A stretch of DNA of 64,000 nucleotides from Sarcocystis neurona (GCA_000727475.1 KL647290.1:1858910-1922909), one strand, 5' to 3'; shown: positions 36,910-49,691, counted from the first letter of the stretch. Notes: generated by a model from the sequence alone, not told the origin. Numbers and translations are program-made.

Positions 36910-38164
36910 CTATTTGTAAATACGAGGTTCTTGTGCCCCGTGCTGCTTGAACTGCCCAATGCGTAGGTGTTGAAGTGCCTCCTGCAACTGCTGCGGAGAA
37001 GCTCTCAGCAGCCCAGTGGCGAAATAAAGGTAAGCTAGATGGCGGTACGGTGTCGAATCCGGCTCCGGTTGAAGTGAGACTGTCTCCCGTGACGAGCAGC
37101 GCAAGACGCGTGCCACGTCTGCGTCAGTAACAGCGATCTGCCTTGTGGCCAGGGAGAAATCGGTGCATTCCGATGACTGTTTGCACGCAACAACTGTCAG
37201 TCAACTACGCCGGACCAGGGCGCGACAAGTACTGCAGTGTGGGCACGGCGCCACTGCCCAGCAATAGTTGGTAAGAGAACTCGCCCGGCGCAGTTTAGTC
37301 AGCTCCAACCAGATCGGGACCCCTAGAAACATAACTTGGTGTTCTGTACTTCGTACCATCACATGCAGAGGCGCGAACACCACACACAACCCGATGTTGA
37401 TAATTTCACCCTGGTATTTCACGAGCCATGAAAGTCACTTTGGCAGGGTGTGGTTTCAGCTTAATGCCGGGTCGCATGCTGTTCGTTGCTTTCAGAGTCA
37501 CTCGTGATGACTGTGAAGCGCTTCCGAGGCTGTCAACTAGGCTGTACTGCAGCCGAATGCATTCGCCTGTTCCTGAGAGACCCAGAGGTGACTGAAGTTC
37601 AACGACCACACTGTCAGCAACAGTCTAACAGAGTGAGGCTACTGTCTGTAGTCAACTTCCAATTGTGGGCTACCGGCCCCTTTATGTTCGCTTAACGCAA
37701 TGTGTGTGCGTGCGATCAGCTCCACGAAGAGATAACAGACGAACTCTGTCGCCTGTCCGACGTTGACGGCTCTGGTGGTTGCTGAAGAGCGGAATAGAGT
37801 TTAAGCCCGTCCTGATGTTACCAGCACCGTAAATAAACTTGAAAACTGGCTGACTCGTGTCACCACGCAGAGGACTACCTATCGAAGCATGCCAGAGCCC
37901 AAAGCTTCTGCTGCGCATGCGAAACGCAGCACCGCTAGGGGAAAAAGTGCACGTGACAGCGAACTGGGGACAAAAGATTTTATTCAGCAGCAGCTGGTTT
38001 ACCCACATTTCACCCAAACACCACGGCTAACACTCCACCGTAGTTTAAGTCCATGCAGCCGCGCTTAGAAGGCAATTGTTGCAGAAAGGCATTCTGTAAA
38101 ACAGTCGCACAGTGCGTAGAAACCGCATGAGAAACCTGCGAACACGATCTGCACTTCGGAGCAT
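36910..38164 (-). CDS. Unidentified small protein with basic leader
   Basis: Not recognised. A four-exon model closes in frame: 38164-38111, 37934-37879, 37610-37502, 37137-36910, 148 residues. Donors are GTGCGA, GTAGTC and GTGACT; acceptors follow TTTCCCCTAG, TTGCTGACAG and AAGGCAG. The N terminus is Arg-rich without acidic residues after position 7 (RVRRFLMRFLRT), fitting mitochondrial import. The body reads SVVVELQSPLGLSGTGE, then IAVTDADVARVL, and ends with a helical ASPQQLQEALQHLRIGQF. It sits 440 bp downstream of the GMC stop codon, on the same strand. The last two exons are the better supported part. Confidence 0.42.
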
Positions 38165-38602
38165 CACATCAGAGGTTTGCTATAAAATTTTGCGGAGGCT
38201 TGGTTTAGACTTAATCTGTAGCTGCATACGGTTCACTGCAACACTGCGGCGGCAGGCCTACTCTCCAGGGTAGTATTTAGGGTTCCACGGAGATAAGACA
38301 AAAAATCAAGAGTTGAAAGATTCAACACTCTTGGGCGCATGCGAACGACAGCTGAGGCCCAACGGCAACAAGTTTACCTCTTGCGCAATACGTACACTCC
38401 CCGGTCAGGCTACGGAGTCTTGATAATAATAAATGCTAATGAACATGGGCTGTCAAGAACCCTGTCAAGCCTCTCTTGTTGTTTCTGCCTCTGGCACAAC
38501 TTTCTTTCCAAGGCCAACTGCGCCAAATATCACCCGCGCACCGAAGCGTCGACGGCAATTCCTGCTTCGAGCCTTGAGAGTCCTATGTACCTGTACACAC
38601 AG

Positions 38603-41600
38603 TCACACCACCGCGGATGCGGCATGAACGGACAGTTCGCGTTCTAGCTCGTTTCCCTCAAGGCTGTATCTGCACACGTACCGGCCAAGAGTCATCAAGG
38701 TGGCTGTAGGGTTTAAACGGGTCATTTGATTCAACAGGGATGCGTCTGCAACTGAAAGTCCCTTGACACCTTTGACCCGGAACATCTGGTCCACAACGAA
38801 GCCCATCGCGGCAGTCCCGCCTATATGCCATATGCTTGTCATGTACGTTAGAGCGAATGCTGCCACTTCTTCCGGATCATCGGCACCTGCACGTTACGGT
38901 GTCCACACCCTATGAGAAGAAAATCGGTACTCGGCGGCTTTGGTGCGGCTGTGAGAAACTGCCGACGGGCGGCTTGTGGGTCACCTACTGCGCACATGCA
39001 GGTTTACAGGCTCACGAGGCAAAATGGGCGGATAGGTTGCCAGTGTTTGCTTGGACCCTGGTGGCAAGTCAGCAGCGAAGAATTGGTTTAAACCGCGCTT
39101 CATAAGACCGAGAAGCCATTCCTCAGTATTTACAAGGCTTCCCGGCGAGTACGTTCGTTCTTCTGTCTTTCGTGCCGTGCACACAGGCAGCTTGAATCTT
39201 TTGCTGAACACGTCCTGCGCAAGACAAGTAGTGGTGTATGTCTCGGTGTGAATAACTTCCTTCTCACAAGCATGCGGATCGACGCATGCTTTCGGCTCGT
39301 ACCCAGCTTTAGCCCAAAAAGACATGTTTAATTCATCTTTAGCGCTAACGTCAACATCAACTGAGGAAAAGCTGGGGGAGCGAGCGTGGGAAGCAGTCGA
39401 CTGGAGCAGCTTTTCGAGCATATCTTTGTCTCTAAACACTTCACGCAGTGCTCTTTCGTAGCTGTGCGCATTCGGATAGGTTCCAAGTTTAACATTGCCG
39501 TCGGCCTTTATCCCCTTCTGGTCTAAATGGAGACTCTCCGATGTCTCTGACCCCACTACACCACTGGACGGACTTCCGAACGTTTCAGGGTATCGTAGTG
39601 ACGGAATGCCATTTGGTACGAATAACCCTGCCGAAGAAAGCAGGGATCCACTGGCGGCGGTGTCCGGACGGGAAGGCTGTAGATCAGCAGCGTGCCGACG
39701 GACCTAAATTAAGCATTTGTTTCACAAGACTATGTAAGTCAAAGCAGTGTAGTGAATTATGCTGTAACCGGTTGTCGGGAGTCGCTCTACGCCTCTGCTG
39801 CGTTTCCTGGCATGGGAGTTACGCTCTACGCGTCTAGAGCACAGAGACAGAGCTGTGTAGTGAATTATGTTGTATCCGGTTGTCGAGAGTAGCTCTACGC
39901 CTCTGCTGCGTTTCCTGTCGTGGGAGTTACGCTCTACGCGTCTGCGTTCGTTTATCTTCATCGGAGTTACACGACCTGTACAATGCAGATGGACGCAAAG
40001 ATTGGAGGCCTTTCACCAAGGAGGGAAGCGCGTAGACGAAGCCCTCCTGTTGCTTACCAAGAGAAGCTGCTCCCTATATTGCTCTAAATCTCTAGCTTGG
40101 GCAAACCGAAGGAACAAATCCACGATAGCTCGCAGCATCATCACTGGGCACGACTCGGCATGAAGTGGTTGTGCTATATCGTCGAACTGCCCACCATTGA
40201 CCAGCTGTACACACATTGTAAGGGACACAGATGACAAACGATGAAGCATATCATCTTTGAAGCATCTATCATCAAGTGATTCCAGAAATGCAAACTGGCT
40301 GCCTGGCTGTGCGTGCACGCCACGGCCAGTGCGTCAGACCCTCATTTTCGTCCACGACCCTTGCCGTGGGTGGCCAGTCTGTAGTCCTGAGTCTACCTGA
40401 ATCAAAGATTGCGTCCCTCGTACAGCGTCAAATAGATCTTGTTCGTCTTTAAGGTAGTTTGCTTCAATCTCCACTCTCCCGTCTCTGTGTTGTCGAATGT
40501 AACCGCGTGACTTCGGTTCCGTTGTGAAGTAGAATAGGGAGAAGCTGCGACTGCAGACGCCGTAGACAAATTTGGGGTCTTCGCCCGAGATTGACATTTT
40601 CATGTTTGCGCTCGTGTGCTGTCGCAGCAACAGGCTACGCCAAAAAGCACCTCACTTACTCTAGACAGTCCATGTATTCTTCAAGCAGGAGACACGCAGC
40701 AGGGTACTGGGGCGTCCCTTTAACTGGTAGCTTCATCTCGCAGAGGTGTGCGAATTCAAGTGCAGCACTCAAAGCAGGATTGTCTCTCCAGGATGGCGGA
40801 AACAGCATGTGCGAGGCCCACAGGAGACCATGCACGATATTGGGACCCGAAAGTTCTTCCGTTGCAATCAATGAACACTTCAAAGTTCTCGTGTTTATCC
40901 TGAAAGTTCAACTCGGAAATTGTTTTGTAGGACATGAATAGCCTATCCAGTTAAGGCAAAAGTGAACTGAAGTAGTGTTGCGTAGGGTGCTTGATCCTTG
41001 AGTGGGGTTTAGTCACGCACAATACACCGCTGAGACATCTGAAAAAGAGTTGAATGACCTACCCTGCTCCCTTGCAGGCAGGACCTACACGCCGCATGCC
41101 TAGAACCTGACACACGCGCGGCTCCCGTGTGCTTCTTGGCTTCGTTTCGTTTGCAAATAAAAGGATAGGAACTAAGATTCTGTCGGTGAGATGTCGCCCA
41201 ACGTGAGCATTGGCGTATACCGGCTCGATGCCGAGCTCTGTCAGCTGTTCTCGTGGGCCAATACCAGAGCGGAAAAGCAAGAGAGGAGTGTGCACTGCGC
41301 CAGCTGAAAGAAATATCTCCCCGCTCTTCTTGATGCACGATAACTGACTTCTTGACTGAATTCCCAAAACCGACGTGAATAGCCGCCCGATTTGGCCGAA
41401 CAGATTTTTAAAAAAACCTACGAAAACGTAGAGTGCATACCCAGCATTCCTCCACGAATACATATATGGCGTCAACAGGAGCACCACACCCCGCGGCTAG
41501 CGTGCTTCTCGGTGTCATACAGGGAAAGCCATACAGCATTGTCCGTCCTACTATTAGGTGAATCTTCCTTGCGGGCTTGCCAGTTCTCATCTTGACGGAG

Positions 41601-43424
41601 GCCTATCGGTGCCATGTCCTCCTTGCGGGTCGACCGGTGGAGTACGCAAGCGGCCTCTACGGTTGGTAAGTTTTCCGATTCAAACAGAACCCTCTGCGTG
41701 ACCAGAAAGCTAACACGCTAGGAAAGTTAGTTTTGGGTTTCACATACTAGACATGGAATAAAGCGGAGTTTGAGAGACCGCTGGCACATCTCAAACGGCC
41801 TCCTGTAGCCGAACACAACCTTGACACAAAAGCCGACGGCTCAGAATCACTCACCTCAACGTACCGTCTTTCTTTCACGACCAACTCGCCTGCCTGCGCG
41901 TTGAGCTGCTGCGGCCTGCTATTGTACAAGAAGATGTCGGCGGCGTCTCTAGAAAATTTCCTTGCTGGGTCAAATAGCGTTGCTCCTCCCCATACGTAGC
42001 CTTCGTGCAGAAACGGTGAGTGATCCACAGCCCCCGCGATCTTGTGGTCCACGTTGTTGGAGCGACGAGTTTGAAGTGGACGGTAACCATGGTGCTGAAG
42101 ACTGGACCGCAGTCGTGAGCTATATTTAGCGTCTTGAGGCATTACGTGGAAAGCTTTGCTGATCCATTTGAAAGCCTGTGAGTTTCACAGTGAGACGTCG
42201 CAAGGTTGGGCAGATCATGACGTTCGACATGTGACACTGACATCGGCGACGCAGTTGACGTATAGCCCTTACACGTCGAGCACGAGTAGGCTAGAGCGCT
42301 TCAGTACCTTTTCAAGACGATTGAAATCAAACTTCCACCCGAACTCCTTGCTGAGGTTCTCGAAGTATGTTCGGGTCTCCATTGCCACTACACCCATGTT
42401 AATGCTTGTTCCTCCTCCCATAATGCCTGCTGTCTGGGTACGCACACCCTGATTGGTGTAAACTAGCTGCGCTACAGACGTGTCACTGACGGCTTTGCCA
42501 GCCCCAAAGATATCCATTGCGGTAGGCGTGTTCTTGAAAGAGCGCTTGTGACCTCTCTCCAGCACAAGGACCTTATAGCCTGCCATGGTAAGCAAGCACA
42601 AGATTGGCACAATCAAACAGAGAAAATAATCTTGCAGGCTTGGGGGGACGAGTCTCTGCGTCGGGATGAAGTGTTTTGTCCCACATACCTCCATCAGCAA
42701 GAGTTTTAGCGAGAGGGCATCCGACAGCTCCACAGCCTACGACGATGTAGTCGTATCGATCCTCAGCTGGAATCGACACACATGCACGATCGAGGCGCAC
42801 CTTTCCTCTACCACATGGGGGCGCGGTCCCCCCGTTGTTGTCCTGTTCATGTCCACCCTTTTTCTGGCTTCTGCGAGGAACACCAAGGCCACGTCCTTCT
42901 GGGCCGGTGCCATACGTGGATATCCGATCTCTAACATTCGCTGTGGGTGAAGTTAGCGGGTGGCTCGTCGCAACAGATATGAAGTCCACTGCTGATTCAC
43001 TGACGCGCCCTCGTTCGCCTGGGACCAGCTGGCTCGACACTGACGAACTCCGCCGCCGAACGTGTGCTTGCCAATCTTTACCCTCGATGGGTGCATGTGT
43101 CCGCAATTTTTTTTCAAGCGGATTTCTCTGCAAAAGCGTATCCATATCGTATTCCACCTCTGAGGCCGCTATCGGCGCACGACCTTCTGAACTCGTCAAA
43201 TGCGTAGACATGGCGACAGTTTCACCTGAACCATCTGCCGCCAGAGCTATTACCCTCTTGGGGGTCACTGACAAAAGGAACATCTCCTGTTTATCGAAGT
43301 AAATTTGCCCGGAGAGAAGGACAAGGACGGACACCAGAAGTTGGACGCATAACAGAAGTACGCTCACAAGAATCGCGGCGGCTACTGGACCTTTGCGAAG
43401 GCCGCAGCTGCGCTGAATGACCAT
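38603..43424 (-). CDS. Membrane-anchored GMC oxidoreductase
   Basis: FAD-dependent glucose-methanol-choline family oxidoreductase, 1166 residues. Exons: 43424-42689, 42579-42308, 42175-41855, 41693-41490, 41355-41063, 40899-40660, 40610-40397, 40306-40058, 39703-39016, 38886-38603; phases agree and the frame closes. A Leu/Val-rich membrane segment at about 13-41 is followed by a Ser-rich stem of nearly 190 residues, then the FAD loop GCGAVG near 230-235 and LVLERG. Both GMC signatures follow: AGIMGGGTSINMG and GEIFLSAGAVHTPLLLFRSG. TEPKSRGYI, WHIGGTAAMG (catalytic-type His near 1093) and the C-terminal GLSVADASLL complete the fold. Exon 9 inserts about 230 mostly hydrophilic residues before the WHIGGT motif. 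Family members are typically 500-650 residues. Exon 6/7 edges are the weakest. GMC genes are reported to be expressed in coccidian gametocytes, so an oocyst-wall role is possible but unproven. Confidence 0.9.
39749..39946. repeat. Two-copy 108-bp tandem duplication in a GMC intron
   Basis: The block GTAGTGAATTATG...CGGTTGTCG...CTCTACGCCTCTGCTGCG occurs at about 39749-39838 and again at 39857-39946 with a 108-bp offset. It lies in the intron between exons 8 and 9 of the GMC gene. Confidence 0.9.
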
Positions 43425-46226
43425 CCTGGGTATTTTTGGGAAACTGGCATTGATAAGTCACCTAATCAGAAGTGCGAAAACTACCTTTAGTGTAGATGAA
43501 CGAAGTTACCTTAGTGCTTTATTGCGCAGGTGTTTGAGGCCACGTGCCACTGCCCGAGCGTGCTCGCTACCCAGAAACAGGGATGTCCGGCTTCGTTGTT
43601 TGTGACTGATATTCTGTGATGCTAGACAAGAGAAGAAGTTCAAGTGGTGCGTTGATATTGAAGAGACACTTGCGAACCGTGACCTCCCTTTACAAGTGCC
43701 ACGACCCACGAGGTGGGTGCCGCTCAAAGCCACTAAATCGTGAAGCGAGCAGTGGGCGCTCGTGTATTGTTGTTCATTCGACGCTTCACTCCCACGGTCT
43801 GCGGACGGAAACACCACTCTAAGCAAGCGAATGTGTGCTCGACGATACTTTCCCTTGCTGCAAGTGCTAGGAGCAAGAACTTGCTACGATTATAGGATAC
43901 GCTTTTTTGCTGGGCATTGTAGGACGTGGGGGCCTTGCATGTACGGACGGAAGGCTTCACACTGACTCGACCAGGCTTAATGGTAAGCGCGGACTCTCAC
44001 AGTACATTTTGAGGTGGTATACGTGTCACACTATGCCGCTGTTTGCTGTACGATGAATTACTTCCGCTGAAAGTATCTCTCCATCACTTGTAACCACAAC
44101 GGGGGTTGGCACTTCATTCTCTTTCGATAGGTCGTACATCTCGTAACCATTTTCTGCTCCACTCTGTGTGCAACGGTGTCTCTCTTGAAACGTCAGTAAG
44201 CAAATTGCTGTTTGAGGGTTCTCATACAATCCAGGACAGACAGGTACGTGGGTTCGGCCACTCCCTCACTCATGCGTCGTGGGCGTAGAGCCTCACGTGC
44301 AGCCAGTTTCTTTGCGTTCATGCGTCCTAACAAAAATGTGCGTTATACCCCCTAAATTGGTCTTCCTTTCCCATTCTCATGTAGGACAATGATTGGACAT
44401 TCGAGATACTTGTGTATTCAGGGATTTCACTTTAACAGACGGTGGGAGCTGCAACCCACGTGTGTCAGGCGCGTAAAACTCAGGAGTGTTTTTCACTCTC
44501 CGGATGCAGACCCCCCATGGTACGCATCAAGCACCTAGAGTTGTTAAAACAATGACGTAATACTTGTTTGCTATATGTTTTCCGAAACAACGGCGACACT
44601 GAATGCTAATCACAGGTTTCTGTGGACTATACTCCTCTGCTTTTTTGTACCGCCTAGCGCATTTGCCGGACGCACTTCTTTGAACCCCGTCTCTGCCCAC
44701 AGACTGCGCAGCAAACAGGCGTAGTCTCCGGAGGAACGGGCCGTGCTTTCGTCCGCTTGTTCTCACAACGGGCAATGTCAGCTCTGCGAGGATCATTAAC
44801 GGAGAGTCTGTGACACATCTTGTGACCGCCCCGTACCCCATGACTTTTTAAGCTGAAAAGTGTCAAGTGATGAAATTAGAGTCGAGTCACTCAAACGTCA
44901 CGTTTCTGCGTCGTGGGTACACCTTGTCCCACAAGCGCACAACAACAGAAAGTCTTCAAGCCTGCTACTCGAATAGAGCTGCTCTGGGTCGCACTTTGTT
45001 GATGATCCCTCGGTGTAACTGCGGTTTGGTTTCCTATGGAAGGATGCCTTCGCTGCGAATTTCTGGCGGGTGCCCAACAAAAAGGATCCTTCGTCGGCGG
45101 ACAAGCTTGTGCACGGCTAAGCAAGTGGAAATCAACAACCCAATACGTTTAAGTCTGTTTACTCACTCCAGTTTGTCTGCCAGCTACATGGCCCTGCGAT
45201 CCCTAAAGTCGCAAACCACTGGCACATAAGAAAAGGCCCAGTGCAGAGAGCAGATTAGCCGTTGTACACAGTGTTTGGTACCAGTATACAGATTTCTTTG
45301 GACAATGCTTCCGTGTTAAAATGTATCTGAACAACCCTGGCGCTTTCTCTGTGCGGTGAGCACGCAGGAGAATTGGTACACGTACGCCACCTTTCCGCAG
45401 ATCTCAGCTTGGTCAGCTGTCTGTTTCCTCTTGCGGCACGCGTGCTCGCTGCTGTGTGAGTCGCTTCCGTTGTCTTCCTCTGGACAAGTGAGAAGCTCCG
45501 TCAGAGCAGTGCCAGCCGTCGAGGAACCTCGTGAGGCGTTGGCGGATGCAAACGCACAGGAGGTCGAAGTGCCCACGAAAGAGGCAAGTGCGGTGGTCGA
45601 GGAAGTTCGCAGCTCCTCTAATGATGAGCAATGGCATTAGGCAGGTGCCCACGCACAATGCGGTTGTCCACTGTGGGAGAAAGAACCCGGCTCATAACTG
45701 ACATCCCTGATTTTAAATGCACTCACGCATCACTGGTGCTATCCTGTTTCTTAAGCAAAATATTCGGTTCACCTATAATGTCCACGTTCACGTCTGCAGT
45801 CAACTGCTGTGGAAATATCTGGAGCTTGGCAGCGATCAGCTCACAGACCGAACGTCGCCGTGGGACGCGCTTTGGGGCAGCACTTGTTAGGGAAGTAGTG
45901 GAAGAGACACTTTAGGGCGCCGCTTGAAAGCAGCTAGTGCGGGCGATCCACCAGGAAGGGGAACGGACCTGAAGAGACGGAGCGGGCGACCATCCGCCGC
46001 TACCGTACCACGCCGCGACTACACATATGCCGGAGGAATGTACAAGTAGACAGACCCCCTGACTAATTCTTTACAGGTGTGACCTATCTACATGGGATGG
46101 CGATGGACGAGTGGCAGGTAGTCACATTGTCCTGCTCCTAATGTGTAATGTGATTCCATTGGCTCTTCCGGCTGTTGATGACACTGACAGCCTGTTAACT
46201 CGCGATAGCGCATCCTGCTACGCTGG

Positions 46227-46256
46227 AAGCATTCTGGATGAGCTTCCAGAATGCTT
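46227..46256. repeat. Perfect 12-bp inverted repeat with 6-base loop
   Basis: AAGCATTCTGGA at 46227-46238 is followed by TGAGCT and then its exact reverse complement TCCAGAATGCTT at 46245-46256. It could form a 12-bp hairpin. It lies inside the small plus-strand frame 46141-46323. Confidence 0.95.
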
Positions 46257-46873
46257 TGTGCAGGATCCCTGCGTGGGCCTGCCCAGCCACTTTCGAAAAG
46301 TGCTTAAATACGTTGCACACTGAGGAGTTTCCGCGTTGTAAAGACGTCTTGTTACGGCGATATACACTCCGGTGTATAGGAAGCTGGCCCGTGGGGCTAG
46401 CGTGACTTCAGCGCTCAGCTAGTCTTTCGAAAAATCGTCAAACGACTACTTGCAAAAAGTTGACCGAACTGTAGCTGTACAACCTTGTTCGATTCAGCTT
46501 GCAAAGAGAACAGGGTTTTCAATCAAGTAACGCAGCCAGCATGTCTGCGGCCGCCTTCACGTTACCATCTGTAGCGGTCTCGAGAGCAGAGCTCCTTCAC
46601 CACTCGTCGGGACACCACGCACGAGTGGGGTAATTGATGTCGCAGTACTGCAGCTTGACGGTCCTTGCTTCGTGCTGTGTCGGCCACCGGACTACCCTGC
46701 ACGACTATTATTGCGGACCTTGCTTGTACCCATTTTCGGGCGACGGTGTTGTGCGTTGCTGTAAAGGAATGTTACGAAGCTGCTTTGAGTACGGTGGTTG
46801 TTGTCCGTCGTATTTCGCATACCCAGCAGGGCCCACTTTACGGATGTACCACACCGCCACAACAGCACCCTCA

Positions 46874-46888
46874 GGTTTAGGGTTTAGG
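46874..46888 (+). repeat. Short interstitial telomere-like repeat
   Basis: GGTTTAGGGTTTAGG holds two units of TTTAGGG, the telomere unit of many apicomplexans. Two units can arise by chance, but such interstitial repeats are known from Eimeria genomes. Confidence 0.5.
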
Positions 46889-47491
46889 TGCTGTCGCGGT
46901 CGTGAAAACCGGTAAGGTTTTAATCTTGCGGTGGCGCTGCTGGCTTTAATCTTGGCAGCCACATACCAACGCACAGGAGTAGTCACAGGCGCCGCCCACG
47001 TATCCAGCGCGGAACCACCGATGTGGAAAATTCGAACTCTGTTTGGGACAAATCTATAAATCGGTCCAAGCCTCCTCAATATACGTACCACAGTAAATAC
47101 TGTCGCCTATTTCTTAAGACGCGCAGCCGCCACCCAACCGGAAGCTTGAGCAACGATGGGCGAAAGCATTTCATGCCTAGCAGATCCCACAGCGGCCACC
47201 GAGTCTCAAGGGCGCAGCTACGCGTACACTGGCCCTTAGCGAAAATGCGTTATCGAGGACGCCGGGCAACAGCGGTCCAGGCGCTTAGAGTTGACCACTC
47301 TCGACGCGTATGTAGCTGACCGTCTATGGAGCAGGCCGAGCCTTGTGCGAAAGCGAGGCAGCACATGGTATCGATGACAAAATCCCCACCGGTGCCACTC
47401 TGCAGTTGCGCCAGCAAAGCGCAACAAGGAGTTGCAGCTGAAGCACATCATTCTCGAATATTGCAACTCTACGCTGTGCGTGCATTTCATA

Positions 47492-49691
47492 ATGGCGGAA
47501 GAATCGGAAGTGGAGGAGGATTTTGTGACATCCGCGTTACGAGGTGGAGGTGTCTACAGTCGCTCACAACTGCAGCAACTTCGGCTCGAACAGCTCACTC
47601 AAGAGGAAAAGTTGCAGCTATTGACGCAGAGAACTCGTTTGTACCTTCAACCCCAACACCAGGAGTCGAATTTCTCAACCAGTGCAGCTGACGAGTGGCT
47701 TAGAGAAAAAGACATCTCTTGTAGCAGCAGTGAGTTCGCAGATTGCTACATTAATCACGTCGCAGCAGCGCAGCCGGGGCCCGGCCCTGGGAGGGACAGC
47801 AGTCTGTTGAAGCGGTCCTGGACAGCTGCAGACGTCGGTATTACAACCTCTTGGCAAGACCAAAATATGAGACGCATGGGGGAGGCAACGGGAGGGGGGG
47901 GCGGGTGGGTCACCAAGACTGCATTCATCCCATCTAGGAGATCCCTGACTGCGTCTGTCGGAAGTGCGACTATGTTTCTTCCCCATGCTCTGCTGCCGTG
48001 CAAGCACTCGTGCAGATCACTAACGTCAATGACGACGGATACTGACTCCCTGGACCCTCTCAGCCTTCTTCGACCCGTCCAGCAGCACTTCATCGGCTAG
48101 AGTTGAAAACTGTTCAATCCCACATCCCTACAAGTGTGCTGCTGGCAGTTCGTCCGTGTTGCTATTTCCAAGCAGTAAATCAACAGCCGGTTCACGTGAC
48201 TCCACGAGAGAGATACGACAAGAAAGGGCGACCAGCGAGTACGTCACAAAGCTTACTGATAAAGGAATACCACAGAAAAAAGGATCTTCATTTGGATATG
48301 AAGGGCACGTGAACGCATGTCAGCGGCACGAGGATGTCCAGCGTGCCTTGGTGCTTCTCTGTGGCACTGATCCTCTTTTGGCAGCGTATCGCTGGTCGGA
48401 GCAACGGCGCCCCCAGAAAACTTGCACGCAGCCACCAAGTTTGCCGCAGCGACGAAACACACGCGTTGTTTCTTTCCCGTCGACGAGCTCAGAAGCCAGG
48501 GGGCATCCTGAAAAATAACAGCCGCATGGATTTAACAAAGCTGCCACGACCATAAGTGATTGACACTATTGTCCGCTGTGCGTCTCTCGGTGTTGCTAAT
48601 TCAGCTTGGGGATCGACAAAGCGAGTTCACGGCAGTAGGACTGCTCAAGTGGCATGTAAATTCGCAGAATACCCACTGCACCCAAGAATTTTTTGGAGCG
48701 GTGGTGGAATTGATCCTTCGAGATGCCGCTATCCCAGTGACGGGCATGCAACTATATTCGTCCAGACTCTCGAACCTGCCCGTGGACGCGATTGGCTACT
48801 ACGGAACACAGCATACTCCAGTCTTTGGTGCAGCTCGCCCGGCACACTTGCGTGTGAGATCACAGCCGGCCTCCTGGAAAAGCACGAGCACGAGCGCAAC
48901 GCGCAGGCACCACGGCAGCCGAGAAGTGGCACCGGCGAGAGCTGCCGTCTTTTCTGTTTGAAGGCTGAGGTCAGAGCATGTGTGGCACCTGTCGCTTTTG
49001 ACCACTTGTTGAGCGGCTCTTTTTTGCGCTGCCGAACGACCTCAGTACGTGAAGAAAGGTGGCGATCGAGCAGGGGCCGGCAGCCAAGACAGCCGTTGCT
49101 CGGCTGGGGTGTTTCGAGCAAAGCGGCGTCCTGCACTCTGAAAAGATGCAGACTTGGTACGCCGTTTCTTTCTCGACACGTCGTATCCAAATTGCCTCCA
49201 GACAATCGTCCTCTCAAGGTGTGGAAACTGCTGCTTCAGGAAAGTCCACCAGAAGTGAACAACTTGCACTTCGAGAAAGAGTATCAGCTCTTGCCAGCAA
49301 TATATCTGCGGCCGCTACAGGGCAGTGTGCCTGTAGCTGTGTTCGCTTCATCCTTTATTTAGCGGCGCACGACGGCCAAACGCGCCGGCCGCAACTTCTT
49401 TTCCCCATAGCCAGTGAGTGGCGAACGAAGCAGCGGCGTTTGCTGGGGCTGCGGGGACAAGGTTACCACGTGCCCGCAGGTGCAGGTGTCATAGGTGTTG
49501 GAGTGCCACCTTGCAGACAGATTTCGTTGAGCAGAGGCTGTCACACTAACGCTTCTCAACACTACGTGGTAAATATGCGTAGATTATCCCCATCGGCTTT
49601 GCTGAAAATGAGAAGCTGCTGCACCATTGACTCGAAAAAGTGCTTTTCAATCCCGGGGACTCAAGCAGACATCTCTCCCACACCAGAGTAG
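47492..49691 (+). CDS. Unidentified Ser-rich protein, multi-exon (incomplete model)
   Basis: Not recognised. The frame starts at ATG 47492 in a good context (ATAATGGCGG) and encodes an acidic, Gln/Leu-rich N terminus with a likely helix (SRSQLQQLRLEQLTQEEKLQ), a Gly-rich tract and Ser-rich segments. Coding quality then moves to a second frame over about 48062-48518 (a donor after 47836 and the acceptor CTCTCAG at 48061 would join them in phase). It appears again at about 48610-48870 after the acceptor GCTAATTCAG, and in a third frame at about 49059-49691. Exact joins, the stop and the function are not fixed. Overlapping open frames on both strands mean part of this may be chance. Confidence 0.35.

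Larger units (their letters stand above)
43425..47491. other. Intergenic region, no assigned gene
   Basis: About 4 kb. Short protein-like frames exist: minus 44229-44026 (ending GEILSAEVIHRTANSGIV), both strands over 45316-45640, and plus 46141-46323 (a 60-codon frame with four cysteines). None has family motifs or a convincing splice chain, so none is called. The 5' flank of the GMC gene is at the left edge. Confidence 0.3.

Noticed and set aside
48556..49362. Longest unbroken plus-strand open frame in the window outside exons (268 codons)
   Set aside because: It starts without a good context, overlaps other open frames on both strands and its translation has no motif or natural-looking domain. 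I kept only the alternative frames with plausible splice borders in the 47.5-kb candidate.
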